A stretch of DNA of 64,000 nt from Physcomitrium patens (taxonomy: Eukaryota; Streptophyta; Bryopsida; Funariales; Funariaceae), in contig NC_037265.1 in NCBI RefSeq assembly GCF_000002425.4, positions 6,952,850 through 7,016,849 on the forward strand, in the 5' to 3' direction. Both the position numbers and the translations under genes were made by a program. The stretch's first letter is position 1. Every line of letters begins with the position of its first letter. Below are positions 45,805-57,298 of this stretch, piece after piece. Below the pieces are notes generated by a model. It saw only the letters and a list, made by a program, of their open reading frames with translations. It made no database searches and had not been told where the DNA came from.

Positions 45805-46400
45805 ATGGTTAATAAAAACGAGAGCATTACATCGAGGAAAATAAATCAGTTGAGAGAAAGACAAGGAAGAGCGCAAGGAAGAAACTTACTTAGAGAAGAG
45901 CAAGAATGTAATCTTAAAAAGAAGCATTGACAGAATTAGATTAAACCATGGTTGTAAGCTTGTCGGTGCATCCAAAAATATCAAGAAGTGGACAAACTGT
46001 TAATTCTCTAGTCGTATGTACCATTAGAAAAACTGCCAAGAACACTCGTGGGAAATTTTATTAACATTCTAATAGAAATCTTGGGGCCATTAACTAAAAA
46101 AGAAGAAGGCGTAGAAGAATTTGGTACTCCATTGGGTATTTTTTCAGTAGAGGGTACCGCTGAAACGAGCAATAGTGGCTCTTCAGATTGGCACAAATTG
46201 GTCACCAATAAAGACAACTATATTATATTTTAAAATCTAACATTTTCACGTACAACTCAACCAATAAAACTAATTATAAAAAATAACAATAAATCGAGGA
46301 GTACTGAGAGCTCAGAAATTAGAATAAAGAAAAGTAGAGATTATTTTAAAATGGAGTTTAGGAGAACAAGAAATTCAATGGTGTCAGAAAGACCAATCAT
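45805..46400 (+). pseudogene. gag: gag N-terminus of 1d
   Basis: ATG at 45805 opens a frame matching 1a (VNKNESIT...). Several stops interrupt it. The 46048-46233 frame (LTKKEEGVEEFGTPLGIF) matches 1a residues about 100-115. It is split by 3a after GACCAATCAT. Confidence 0.84.
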
Positions 46401-47607
46401 TGTCGTATTACATGCTTTCCTGCTCGAGAACGCGCCGAGCATCTGGCTGTAGAAGGTAGTATGAAGATTCGCTAATTTTCAAGCAGTCTATCGGTTTTTG
46501 ACTGTTAGAATATAAACAACTATAAGAATATATCATAAATCTATACGGATGTCCTTCGACTGCTTGCCGAAATCCTTTTTGTCCCAGATGGTAGGTCTCT
46601 AGACGTTACAGAGAACCCCAAACAATCTGATCTGCTAATCTCCGATACCGCTTTATACTCACACCTTGTATCCACTGACTGTCTTGTTAGATTAACCCAA
46701 TAAATTTCATTCACTCCGCATACTCAATCCTATAGACACCCTTTTAATTCTTCAATCATAGACGTAACATTGTTTCACAAAACAGTCAAGAATAATTATA
46801 CCCACTTCATTAAAATCTCGATTCACCAATACAACACTGACTTCAGCAACGATTACCTTAGTCTTCCCAAAATTCCATGAAGAAAAAAAATCCCAATTCT
46901 CTATTTTTTTTCCCCGCCTGAAGCATGAAGCTAGTTCTCCGACCCTTAAAAAAAACTTATTCTCCCCCTTCTCATTTCTTAACTTGTCCTCTTCTTTAAC
47001 CCTAATTCTCCCCTCTTTCAAACCCTAGCCTCTGAATTTCTTCAATCTTCCGTCTTGGATCCGGAATTACCTCCGCCGTAAGAGCTTTCTCCTCCGTTTT
47101 TACCTTTAAGAGATCCTTTTACCGAAAGGATGTTCCCGGAACGGTACAAAGGACAAAACAGCCTGAAACAAAATTGGAGCCCCGTAATCGGGACCAGATT
47201 GAGTCGCCCGATCAATTCAGGTCTCATATTGGCTAAGAGGTCCGTAGTAAGACCTGGATGTTCCTGTAATTGGACCGCATTGGGTTGCCCAACCAAGTCG
47301 GGTCTCATATTGAGTAAGAGGTCCGTAATAGGACCTAGATTGGATGTCTTGAAATTGGATCCAATTGGCTCTTTGAATCAGGCTCACCCGTCGTTGAACT
47401 GGTCCTTTTTCTTTCTGCAGACTCCCGTTATTGGAATCGAATAGAGCATTTCAATATGCCCCGGCTGACTGTAATGGGGTGACTCAACTTGGCCTCTCAG
47501 TATTTGCACTAGAATTGGTTGTTGCTCCCAATATTTGAGGTAACTAAACATCAATAAAAGTCCCCTTTTTTTATATTTTCATGGTATACTCGTGTTACAA
47601 CACGACA
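46401..47607 (-). repeat. 3' LTR of 3a carrying captured family 1 sequence
   Basis: The segment 47050-47545 is not LTR-like. It aligns with 1a about 6970-7395 and then 8170-8230, and with 1c about 30870-31310. Within it a block of about 95 bp containing GGTCTCATATTGGSTAAGAGGTC occurs twice. Orientation is sense with respect to both elements. Confidence 0.85.
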
Positions 47608-47620
47608 TCCATCCCCTCTG
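47608..47620 (-). promoter_or_regulatory. Polypurine tract of 3a
   Basis: The minus strand reads CAGAGGGGATGGA directly before the 3' LTR. This is the expected plus-strand primer location. Confidence 0.7.
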
Positions 47621-47926
47621 AACCTGTGCATCCTTCGGTATGCACCAATTTACCCAATTACTGTGTGACTTATAATATATTCTCTACGTCTTTGTCTAGT
47701 TCGTCTTCATCACCTTCATTATCCAAATCACTTTCATCTTCTTGCTGCATACCTAACTTACGTAATTCTCCTTCAATATCATATAATCTTTTTATTTCTT
47801 TTCTTTTAAAATCATCAACTTTCTTATTCATAATATTTCCATTCTCCAAAATACCAATAAAACTCGCATCAAAGGCACCCTCATCTCGCGAGAGTACCTC
47901 CTCTTTTGTACCTCTATAATCTTGCT

Positions 47927-48850
47927 TTACAGTGGTACCTCCCCAAAATCCTTAAATCCTTCAACAATCTTTGGCAATGGTTTCTCCCTCAACCTATCTC
48001 GATTCCGTTCATAGTTAGGAGGTACTGTTAGAAATTGTATAGCTTTCCTCCCATCTTCGCTACGTACCATTACATAAGTAGAACCATCGTCAAGTATTTT
48101 TGTTTCCATCTGTGTTGCCATAATATAATGTTGTCCTAAAATCAACGGATAAGATGTTGTATCTTGAACAAAGAAATGTTGCTCCGTCGCAACATCCCCA
48201 ATCCAAATTTTGACATCTGGACAAGCTTCATATAATTCGCCCCATGTGTTATTAGCTGCTCGTATTGCCCATCCATGTTCGATATCAATTGGCTATTTTT
48301 GCTTCTTATAAAGATCTTTAGACATGAGATTTATTTCAGAACCATGGTCGACTAAAGCAACAATTGGTTCTTCTATATCTCCTACTTTCACCAATACCTC
48401 TATAGTTGCCCTTGTCCAATGCTTTCGAGTATAATGGCTCAAAGTTTCTATTTTCTTATCACTATAATCTTTGAAACGTATTCGTTGATTATACCCATTC
48501 TTTTCATTTGTTGGTTGCTTGTAACCAATATCAACCTCTTCTTCATCTTTATATATTCTTGCATCAATAGCATGACTCATTCCAGTTTCGCCCATTAATT
48601 ACCTCTTTTCCTTAATACTGTCAATGATAACATCATGAAACTCCTTCTTTACAATTCCCATGACTTCTTTCAATATGAATTCCACCTTAGCATTTAATAT
48701 ACGTTCTTCCAACTTCCTTTTTAAATTTGTTGTTGTTTCAATGTCAGAAAGTAGCTTATAAGCAATTGATTTGCCCTTATCTTTTGTCTCCCTTGTTTTT
48801 TCTTCCAATGATGCTGAGATATCCTTTACAGGCAATTCTTGTGAAGCTGC
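47927..48850 (-). pseudogene. pro: Protease part of 3a gag-pro
   Basis: The frame pieces 48599-48835, 48293-48595 and 47927-48145 are in one frame, separated by stops; at about 48294 a TAG follows YKKQK. The core motif is VALVDHGSEINLMS, with DHG where retroviral proteases have D-T/S-G, followed about 60 codons later by PLILGQHYI, the usual hydrophobic-hydrophobic-Gly partner. The C-terminus (FLTVPPNYERNRDRLREKPLP) is basic. Whether DHG is active is unknown. After the stop at 47927 only untranslated sequence precedes the purine tract. Confidence 0.75.
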
Positions 48851-49048
48851 CTTCCGAGCCTTGTTTCCTCAAGTTTACCTCTTAGAAAAATTTCCTTCTC
48901 TCGTATCATCAAAATTTTCTCGTCTCTTTTCTTCCATGAAAGCTTCATGTTGGCTCTTAGCAATATATGCATGAACTGAAAGAGACTCAACAGGATCCTC
49001 CCAACCTGTTGCACCTCGTATTGTAGCTGCAGTCTTCAATAATGCTTC

Positions 49049-50299
49049 TCAAGGTAATTTCCCTTCTTGCATTGTAGAAATGGCAGAAGTCCAAAACTCA
49101 CTAGTTTCCGTACTTCCACCAAGGTCATCATCTATTCTAGCACCATAACTTGTACTTTCTCGTGCTGCTATTTTATGCTCTTTTAAGTAATCTTGAACCA
49201 ATACTCTCATTCTTTCCTTACCAAAATTGGTTTGAAGAAGATCCTCCCTATCTTTTAATGCTATCTTCCCATCTTTCCAGTAAATAATTTCCTGCCATAT
49301 CATATTATTAAATTCATTGCAATCTTTCCTAGTGTGTGAAGTGTCATCACACTAAATGCATCTTTGTACATATCCTTGTTTTGAAACATTCTTCAAATTA
49401 TTTGTAGAAGTATTCTCTTCAAGTCTTGCTAATTTGATTTGAAGATCTCGCATTCCTCATATAATTTCTTCCATCTCCATATCTGCTTTCTTTGATAAGG
49501 ATGTCGAAGGTTGAACTGTAGGCATTGTTAGTGGTGTTGTATGTACTAGAGCTTTGGGTGCTTGTACTGTTTTCGGAATATTGCTCCTATCCTTCCTCCT
49601 TTCTCTTTTTGTAAGCAACTCCACCGCATCTTCAACGTTCTTCCATTTTGTTGTCAATCCTTCATCTTCTTCTTTGTCTTTAAGAAGGAGTTCCAATTTT
49701 CCTTACAATTCTCCATCAACAGCTTGAAGAAATAGATCAACTTTGTTTGACTCCAATGTCAATTTTTCTACCTTCGATAATTGAAAGTACTGTCTCTCAA
49801 ATTCCCTTAGTAGCTCTGTTGCTTGCAAATTCTTATTAGACCGTTCAATCCATTCTAGAAACAACTTCTTAGTAATGCGATCAGCATCTTCCAAGAAATA
49901 TTCGTCTTTTAATGCATGTGAAAAAACCTCCCATGAATTCCCATAACAATCCATAAACGATGTAATATGGTCTCTTATCTCCGGTATCATGGCAAGTCCA
50001 AATAATTCAACCATTTTCTTCTCAGAAACTCGATTTAATTCCATTTCACGAACATAACATCTTGAATACCTTGAAATATTCCTTCCATCAAATTGATCAA
50101 TTTTATTGACCACTGCTTGCAATGCTTTGGTTATCAAAGCTTCCTTTCGATCATTGCTTTGTTGTTACTGCATTGATAATGAGAAGGCTTGAAACATACT
50201 AGCAATAGATGGATCCATGTGCATACCTTGTTCTTTAGAAGAACCTCTACCAGAAACTCCTCCCAAAGATCCTTCAAAATTTTTATTTTCGTTTTCCAT
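49049..50299 (-). pseudogene. gag: gag of 3a
   Basis: I choose the ATG at 50299 (MENENKNFEG), since the upstream in-frame ATG lies in a T-rich leader. Stops split the frame at about 50168, 49700, 49457 and 49351. Residues about 60-200 (49703-50137) form an all-helical capsid-like region (KIDQFDGRNISRYSRCYVRE). A single zinc knuckle reads CI, stop, CDDTSHTRKDC at about 49330-49360, where the stop sits at an expected Trp (TGG to TAG). The last part (49049-49303) is Glu/Lys-rich. The homologous 3b gag shares the N-terminal half. Confidence 0.8.
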
Positions 50300-50353
50300 A
50301 AAAATAAAAATAAAAATAAAAATCAAACGAAATGCAATACCTTCCACCTCAAG

Positions 50354-50373
50354 CTTTCACGTCGAGTTCACTA
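50354..50373 (-). other. Primer binding site of 3a (tRNA-Trp-like)
   Basis: The minus strand reads TAGTGAACTCGACGTGAAAG four bases inside the 5' LTR. From memory, the complement of the plant tRNA-Trp 3' end begins TGGTGAACCCGACGTGAA, so two to three transitions separate them. Confidence 0.65.
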
Positions 50374-50377
50374 CTTT

Positions 50378-51586
50378 TGTCGTATTACGTGCTTTCTTGC
50401 TCGAGAATGCACCGAGCGTCTGGCTGTAGGAGGTAGTATGGAGATTCGCTAATATTCAAGCAATCTATCAGTTTTTGACTATTGAAATATAGACGATTGC
50501 AAAAATATATCGTAAATCTATACGAATGTCCTTCAATTGCTCGCCGAAATCTTTTTTGCCCCAGCCGGTAGGTCTCTAGATGTTACAGAGAACCCCGAAC
50601 AACCCGATCTGCTAATCTCCAATACCGCTTTATACTCACGACCTTGTATCCACTAACTGTCTTGTTAGATTAACCCAATAAATTTCATTCACTCCGCATA
50701 CTCAATCCTATAGACACCCTTTTAATTCTTCAATCACAGACGTAACTTCGATTTCACAAAACAGTCAAGAGTAATCACACCCACTTCATTAAAACCCCGA
50801 TTCACCAGTATAGGAGTGACTTCAGTAACGATTGCCTTAGTCTTTCCAAAACCCTATGAAGAAAAAAAACCCCAATTCTCTATCTTTTTTTCCTACTCGA
50901 AGCATGAAGCTAGCTCTCCGACCCTTAAAAAAAACTTATTCTCTCCCTTCTCATTTCTTAATCTCTCCTCTCTTTTAACCCTAATTCTCCCCTCCTTCAA
51001 ACCCTAGCCTCTGAATTTCTTCAATCTTCCGTCTTGGATCTGAAATTGGCTCTGCCGTCAGAGCTTTCTCCTCCGTTTTTACCTTTAAGAGATCTTTTTA
51101 CTGAAAGGACGTTCCTGGAATGGCACAAAGGATGGAACAGCCTGAAACGAAATCGGAGCCCCGTAATCAGGACCACATTGAATTGCCTGACCAATTCAGG
51201 TCTCATATTGGCTAAGAGGTCCGTAGTAAGACCTGGATGTTCCCGTAATTGGACCGCATTGGATTGCCCGACCAAGTCAGGTCTCATATTGGGTAAGAGG
51301 CCCATAATAGGACCTGGATTGGATGTCTTGAAATTGGATCCAATTGGCTCTTCGAACCAGGCTCACCCGTCATTGAATTGGTCCTTTCCCTTTGTGCTGA
51401 CTCTCGTTATTGGAATCGAATGGAGCATTTCAGTATGCCCCGGCTGAATGTAATGGGGTGATTGAACTTGGCCTCTCAATATTTGTCCTGGAATTGGTCG
51501 TTGCTCCCAATATTCGAGGTAACTGAACATTAATAAAAGTCCCCTTTCTTTATATTTTCATGGTATACTCGTGTTACAACATGACA
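50378..51586 (-). repeat. 5' LTR of 3a carrying captured family 1 sequence
   Basis: Partner of 46401-47607, with many scattered differences, so insertion is not recent. The captured segment lies at about 51030-51525. It includes a 94-codon sense frame (51021-51305) encoding part of the family 1 linker between gag zinc knuckles and protease (GLLPNMRPDLVGQ, repeated as LLANMRPELVRQ). Confidence 0.85.
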
Positions 51587-53240
51587 CCATTCCGATTGTA
51601 GTACAAATGGATGCAATAGGCAATCGTATGACTAGTATCGTGCTACTACCTACTTTTTGGAGATTTTAGGGTGCGGATCCTGATTAGTATTTGTCTCAGT
51701 TTCTTACAGCATGTGTAGCTAATAATGGCAGAACTGAAGATATTTGGTTGCGTTGGCTACCAGCAACCTTAAAAGACACGACGTTTGAATGGTACAACCG
51801 CCAACTAGTGGGTCAATTTCTGAATTGGGAAGCATTAAAGAATGTATTTTTATCTCATTTTTGGCCAATTGGTTTTGAGGACCGCCTTTGAGGGAGGTTA
51901 ATGAACAGCAAAATGATCCTAGGGGAGGCAGTGGAATCGTACTATGGCTGAATGGCTGATATACTTAGTAAGTGGCCGAATCACCAAATGTCGGAGGTAT
52001 TTATCTTATCCATATTAATCAATGGTTTGCATCCACCAGAGCTAAAAATATTTATAAAAAAAACTCAACCTGTTATAGTGGCTGCGTCCCTTAATAAAGT
52101 CAAGGTTTGGAAGGAATGTCATTATGATCAGTTTTTAACTACGGGAGCCACGATGATTCCAGTTCAAGGTAGATATCAAAATCTGACTAGAAACAAATCA
52201 GTGGATAGTTATCCATGGATGTTAGAAACAGGGGTCAATTCTAATACCAATATTCAGGGGCCAGTTAATGTCACCCCATTGCAAGCTATACCACCGAACG
52301 TGACAATAGCGTATGCTCCATATTTTCTATATCAATAACAAGCATTAACTATGACAGAGATACCAACAATGTCAGCCCTAAAAGATTCCAATGAAACCTT
52401 ATTATTAAATTTGAGGAAGAAAATGGAAGAAATGGCTGTCAATATGGCCAAAGATAAGGAGAAGAGGCAAAAGCCTACCAATACTAGGACCAATGTATGG
52501 TGCAGTAATTGTAAGGACCACAGTCATTCTATAACAGAATGCCCCTCACCCTCACAAATAATGGGTCAATGTATATTTTACGGAAGAAAGCATCTAACAG
52601 CAAATTGTTGGAATTGGCAAGGACAACAACAACAATTTAGTAATCAGACCATGATCCCGCCAAACCAGTGGAACGTCAATCAAGTACAAATAGGAAATAT
52701 ATTTGGATAGAATAGAAATCGATTTAATCGAAAAAATCGAGCATTCAATAACTTTCAAAGTTTCAATTTTAATCAATTGTCTGTATTGAACCCCCAGAAC
52801 TAGAGTAAGGAGCAGCAGAGGTATCAATAATATGCTCCATTGATGTCATCAAACCAAGTTCTCTCAGTACCAATTGGATAACCAGGATCATTTTTTAACC
52901 CTATATGGAGCAAGCCTAGTAGGTATATACCGATGGAGGCATCCAATATGCCTGATGGGAGTTCAAGAAGACCACTTCGTTGTTTTCGTTGTAGACAGAT
53001 TGGTCATTATGCCAATAAATGTCCTAATCCAAGGGCCAGTAATGACTATGCTCCAATATGTAGAAATTGTAAGCAGTCTGGTTACACTTATCAACAGTGT
53101 AATGCGCCCTTCAATTATAATAACTGGGACTTGCAAATGCAAACAAGTCAACCGACGGAGGACAAAGGCCCTGTTCAACGAGACTCACCAGTACATCGTA
53201 TCGAGGTGGTGAACGCAGTGCTTACCAGAGGCCAATAAAA
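51587..53240 (+). pseudogene. gag: gag of 1d, right of 3a
   Basis: It resumes at CCATTCCGATTG in register with 1c. The capsid region (51691-52338) and zinc knuckles (52351-53240) match 1a closely, including CFRCRQIGHYANKC. Single stops near 51668, 51888 and 52338 break the frame. Confidence 0.88.
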
Positions 53241-53496
53241 AGACACGAATCCAATTCAGGACCTGGATGAACCAATCGCAGGAGAGCAAGTAGCACAGTC
53301 CATGGGGCTAAACGAACCAATATCAGTATTGGGACGTATTCCAATATTGAGACATCAACAGATTGAGGAATCCAATTCGGTCCCATGTGCCAATTTATCG
53401 GGACCATCAAGATCGATCTCAACTGACTAAGTACCAATATCTGTACAGTCCAATAAAAGATCTTACGCATTAAAGGAACCTTTAGTAGTAAAAAAG

Positions 53497-54150
53497 TTGG
53501 CGAACTTATCAATGATAATCCCAATCACCAAAAAGAAATTGCTGCCAAATGGAGTAAAATCGAAACCAATGAAATACAAAAGAGCATTGGAAATTACTCT
53601 CAATATGGAACCCTACGACATTCTGAAGGATTTGGATGTTATTCAGCCTTCAATTATAATGAAGCAACTTTTGGTTGTAGCACCGGAATGTCGATCTTCA
53701 TTGAATTCAGTATTAATATGACGAAGATCTCGCACTGAAGAAATTCATGAAGTTAGCTTAAATCCAGATCTAGGAGCACCAACAATCGATGTATCAATCG
53801 ATGGCGTTTCAATTCCAGGGATAGAAGTGGATGGTGGCTCCAGTGTGAATTTAAAGAATGCGGATATAATAGAGGACTTGGATCTAAAGCAATTGCTACC
53901 TACGACATTGGTCTTGCGAAAGGTAGATCATAGTCAAGTAAAGTCAATGGAAATCTTACATAATATTGCCACTGTAATCGTGGGATTGACATACAAAATT
54001 GATTATATTGTATTTCGATTACAGAGTTCTATGTTATCGTATTCTATTTTATTGGGCAGACCTTGGCTTTATCAAGCCAAAGCTAAGAACGATTGGGGCC
54101 GAGGTACATTGACAATTGGAAAAGGCCATGACCAGATTGTTCTATAGATG
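53497..54150 (+). pseudogene. pro: Protease of 1d
   Basis: Frames 53497-53721 and 53827-54147 correspond to 1a residues about 850-1040. The active-site motif is VDGGSSVNLKNAD, with Lys for Met; ILLGRPWLYQAKAKNDWG is intact. Confidence 0.86.
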
Positions 54151-54345
54151 TATCCGGTACAATATCATGGAGAATCTCAATTGCTAGAATCAGAATTTAC
54201 ATTGGACAATGAAAGTCAATCAATTGAGAAAGGTGACGATGCTATAGGTTCACCGCAATTTGGGGTAGGATAGAACACTTCAAGAGCAAAGGCAGGAGTC
54301 TACCAATGTGGAGGTCCCGGTGAATATTTACTACAGCAGGAGGAT

Positions 54346-54938
54346 GTGACTAACTCGGATCATGCTATTGCTAAATGGATGAACAATTCCACAGTCAATA
54401 GAGTCAGCACATTGGAACTAGATTTGGGTGGTTCCCATATGTCGGATAATACAAGATATTTAGATCAAGAGAAGACAATTAAATCAGAGGTTGTTGAAGA
54501 CCTTGTGTGTCAATCTATTAACTTGGGCACCAACAAAATGCCACAGCTAATTAAAATATATGCCTATATTATCGGTACAGAATTGGATGCTTGAAAATAA
54601 TTTTTCATCCATCACAAATCTACCTTTGCATGGTCATATGCAGATTTGAAAGGGATTTCAGTTGACGTGTGTGAGTACCAGATTATTCTGGAGGAGGGTA
54701 TTATGCTAGTTCGTCAAAGATAACACCGGCTTAATCCAAAATATTTTCTTTTAGTGAAAGAGAAATTAGATAAACTTCTCGACGTGGGTTTTATTTATCC
54801 TGTTCCACATAGTACATGGGTATTGTCAATCGTGATGGTACCGAAGAAGAATGGAAAAATCAGGATATGTCAAGATTTTCAAAAGTTAAATGTGGCCACC
54901 AAGAAAGATTACTTTCCATTAGCTTTCACGAACAATAT
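54346..54938 (+). pseudogene. pol: RT N-terminal half of 1d
   Basis: Pieces 54346-54594 and 54754-54938 match 1a (WVLSIVMVPKKNGKIRICQDF...KDYFPLAFTNN). The match ends at 54938, before the FLDDF catalytic motif. Confidence 0.86.
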
Positions 54939-55075
54939 GGAGAACATGTTGTCATTATCACCAAGTAGTAAAAGAATAGGAGTGGAGCACCAGTTAAAGT
55001 CTCTTTGTGGTGTTGTTTTGGGTTGGCTGGAGTGCCATTTTCTTGTATTTCTTGTATTTTCGAGAGTAGTAGTTC
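54939..55075 (+). other. Filler sequence at the deletion in 1d
   Basis: About 135 bp between the RT break and the ORF-C remnant match nothing else I recognise in the window. They are less AT-rich than the surroundings and remain open in the RT frame. They may be filler DNA or a captured piece. Confidence 0.5.
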
Positions 55076-55340
55076 CAATTAAGACATAAAAATGAGGAGC
55101 CGGTCACAAGTGTCGATTGAAGATATTCTAAAATGAATGAGCAACAGCAACAATTGAAACTTCAGGATGTCAAGATCCTGAAATTGGAGGCTCAAGTCCG
55201 TGTACTGGGTGAGTATAATGAAGACCTTTTAGCTCAGTTGAGGCAGGAGCCAATGGAAGGATTGGAAGAAGATGAAGATTTGCAGTTGGAACTGGAATCG
55301 GTGGAACCAATAACAGATACTATGGCAATTAATTAATTAG
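55076..55340 (+). pseudogene. ORF-C C-terminal remnant of 1d
   Basis: From AATGAGGAGCCGGTCACAAG it matches 1a ORF-C (SQSQVSIKDV onward). The 55133-55336 frame holds the conserved coiled-coil end (ILKLEAQVRVLGEYNEDLLA) and the acidic tail (LEEDEDLQLELESVEPI). Confidence 0.82.
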
Positions 55341-55444
55341 ATAGGCCAGAGGGATCGCAATTTTTGTAGAATTTTGTTAGATAATTTTTAGATAGGTATC
55401 AATTGAGTGTTTGCAAGGACGCTCCACAGTTAGGAGTGGAGCTA

Positions 55445-56265
55445 TGTAAAAAGAGTAGTTATTTTTAGAATGTAGATACTTAGTGTATAGTGTAAACAGA
55501 AATAGATAATTGTTGAAAAGGTGGTTCAGCAAGTAGAATGGATGAATAGTCAAGAAAAGTAGTTCTCATCTATAGTATAGGAGTTGGTCTCTCGGGGTAG
55601 TATAAGGAGGATGGGAGAGGGGAAGAACATGCCAGATTGTGAGAGTCATAAGCCAAGGGCCAGACTGTGATAGTCATAAGCCGAGGACCATCGCTGTGAT
55701 AGTGTGAGTTGAAGTAAGCTTGGTGCTACCTCTTTTCTTTTGTTTGTTATTTTCTTTGAATAAGAAGATTGAGAGTTTTTGAATATTGTAAAGTGAATTA
55801 TGGAATGGAAATGTGATTAGTATTATATGAGAAGAAGAAAGATTGAATGCTAAAATCTGATTGTAGTTCAGCAGAGAGAATGAGTCTGTCTTTGTGTGAA
55901 ACACTATAATGTGAATGGCAGTTCTGTGTGAAGAATTCTAGTGATTGGAACGAGGGTAATTGTGTGTTGAAAGCTGTGAGGGCACAGTATTACAGTTGGA
56001 GATTATGAGGGTGAATATATTGGTAGAAATAGTAGTTATTGGTATGACTGAATTATTGTAAAGAAGAGACCGATAAAGTGAAGGAAGAGATTATAGTTTC
56101 CTTGTGTGTTAGATATTGGAAATAGAGACGATACATTCAAGAGGTAATTGATTGTGTGACCCTAACGTGAATGCTAAAGCAACTAGTCATTCCTCGTGTT
56201 CGAATCCCCCTATACGAATTTATGCTGGGAGGTTTCTTCCGGAATAAGTAAAATGAGCAATCACA
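55445..56265 (+). repeat. 3' LTR of 1d
   Basis: This 821-bp LTR begins TGTAAAAAGAGTAG and ends GAGCAATCACA. It is preceded by the purine tract AGGAGTGGAG (55432-55441). It has the same three tandem units as the 5' LTR. Confidence 0.93.
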
Positions 56266-57298
56266 TTAGAGCATAAATTATGTAAATCTTATTAAAAAAA
56301 AAAGGGTTGAAGAAGGATTTCAGTAGAAAAGAGAGTAATTAGGGCACCAATATAGATGAATGGAGATGGATGATGAAAATCTCCATTCCTATTGATCAAA
56401 AATCATGACCAATTGGCTTTGAAGAGGCTCCCTGAGGCCATGTTAGAGATTAAGGTTAGTTTTTTAGGCCCATTTGAACTTTAAAGGCTAGCATCAGCAA
56501 GTTTAGGTTTTTGGCTATGGTTTTGGTGAAAATCTTATATAATTTAGAGTTTATATGAAGGAGATATAGGTGCTCAAAGTAAAGGGATTGATTTGGAAGC
56601 TATTGTCACTATTTTTGACATAACGCACGCATACAAAAGACAATTGAGGATCAACAACCATGACTAGAGAGAGCACTTTTGCAACTACACTTTTTATATA
56701 TTTTTTACTAGATTCTAAGTCGAACTAAAGGAGTTATTGGATTTTGAAGTAAGTACATGCAATCTAAGGGTAGTAAATAACCTGATTTACTAGTAGTTGT
56801 ATCTTGAGCTATATCTTGAGCAATTTGACAAAATTTTGGCTCAAAATTTCAAAGAATGTATAAATTCATGTTAATAAATTTTATACATAATTTTGATGAT
56901 ATTTAAATATTGGATTCTTGAGATATTAAGAAAATAGTGCTCGAATGCTTGTAAATTAGGGTTTAGAGCATCTGCTAGGATTTCTTAGATGCTAAAAAAT
57001 TAGGAGTGATTTTGTAGTTGGTTTTTTTTATACTTAAAGTTAAAGGTGAATTCTACATATTCTATAAATTTGAAACAAATTGAATTGTTAAATCAAGAGT
57101 TATAAATTTCTAAAATTTGAAAAGAAAAAATCCTTTGTGGAAAAAATATGTTTTGAAGGGATTTTGTTATATTTTGAGTTTTTTATCAAATTAAAGGAAT
57201 TTTGGTAGCTAAGATAAGATTAATTTAAAGATTTAAGCTAAACTCTCTACAACTAGATACCCAATATATTTCCAAATAATAAATCACGTAATACGACA
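56266..57298 (+). repeat. LTR 3c, right part
   Basis: It continues the LTR interrupted by 1d and ends CACGTAATACGACA. The middle (about 56350-56560) aligns with arm 2 of the family 4 pair, while the last 60 bp align with the end of 3a and 3b LTRs. This links families 3 and 4. The outer flanks in 2c are ACTAT and ACAAT if the LTR is taken to end at GAC. Confidence 0.65.

Larger units (their letters stand above)
46401..51586 (-). mobile_element. Family 3 copy 3a: gag-protease-only LTR element
   Basis: LTRs 46401-47607 (1207 bp) and 50378-51586 (1209 bp) start TGTCGTATTAC and end ACAACAYGACA. Flanks TCAT and CCAT form a worn duplication, and 1d gag aligns seamlessly across the site. The internal part is only 2770 bp and encodes gag and a retroviral-type protease in one frame (47927-50299), now with several stops. 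There is no RT, RNase H or integrase, nor room for them. This is the structure called TR-GAG or non-autonomous gag element in plants. It must use enzymes from another element. Confidence 0.9.
44866..56270 (+). mobile_element. Family 1 copy 1d: deleted internally, hosting 3a
   Basis: LTRs of 821 bp (44871-45691 and 55445-56265) and a perfect duplication TTAGA (44866-44870 and 56266-56270) define the element. Inside are a tRNA-Asp-type primer site, gag (interrupted by 3a), protease and half of RT. A deletion with filler DNA then runs to the last part of ORF-C. RNase H and integrase are absent. Confidence 0.94.

Noticed and set aside
47581..47919. 112-codon plus-strand Ser-rich frame
   Set aside because: Antisense shadow of 3a 3' end; low-complexity Ser/Leu composition.
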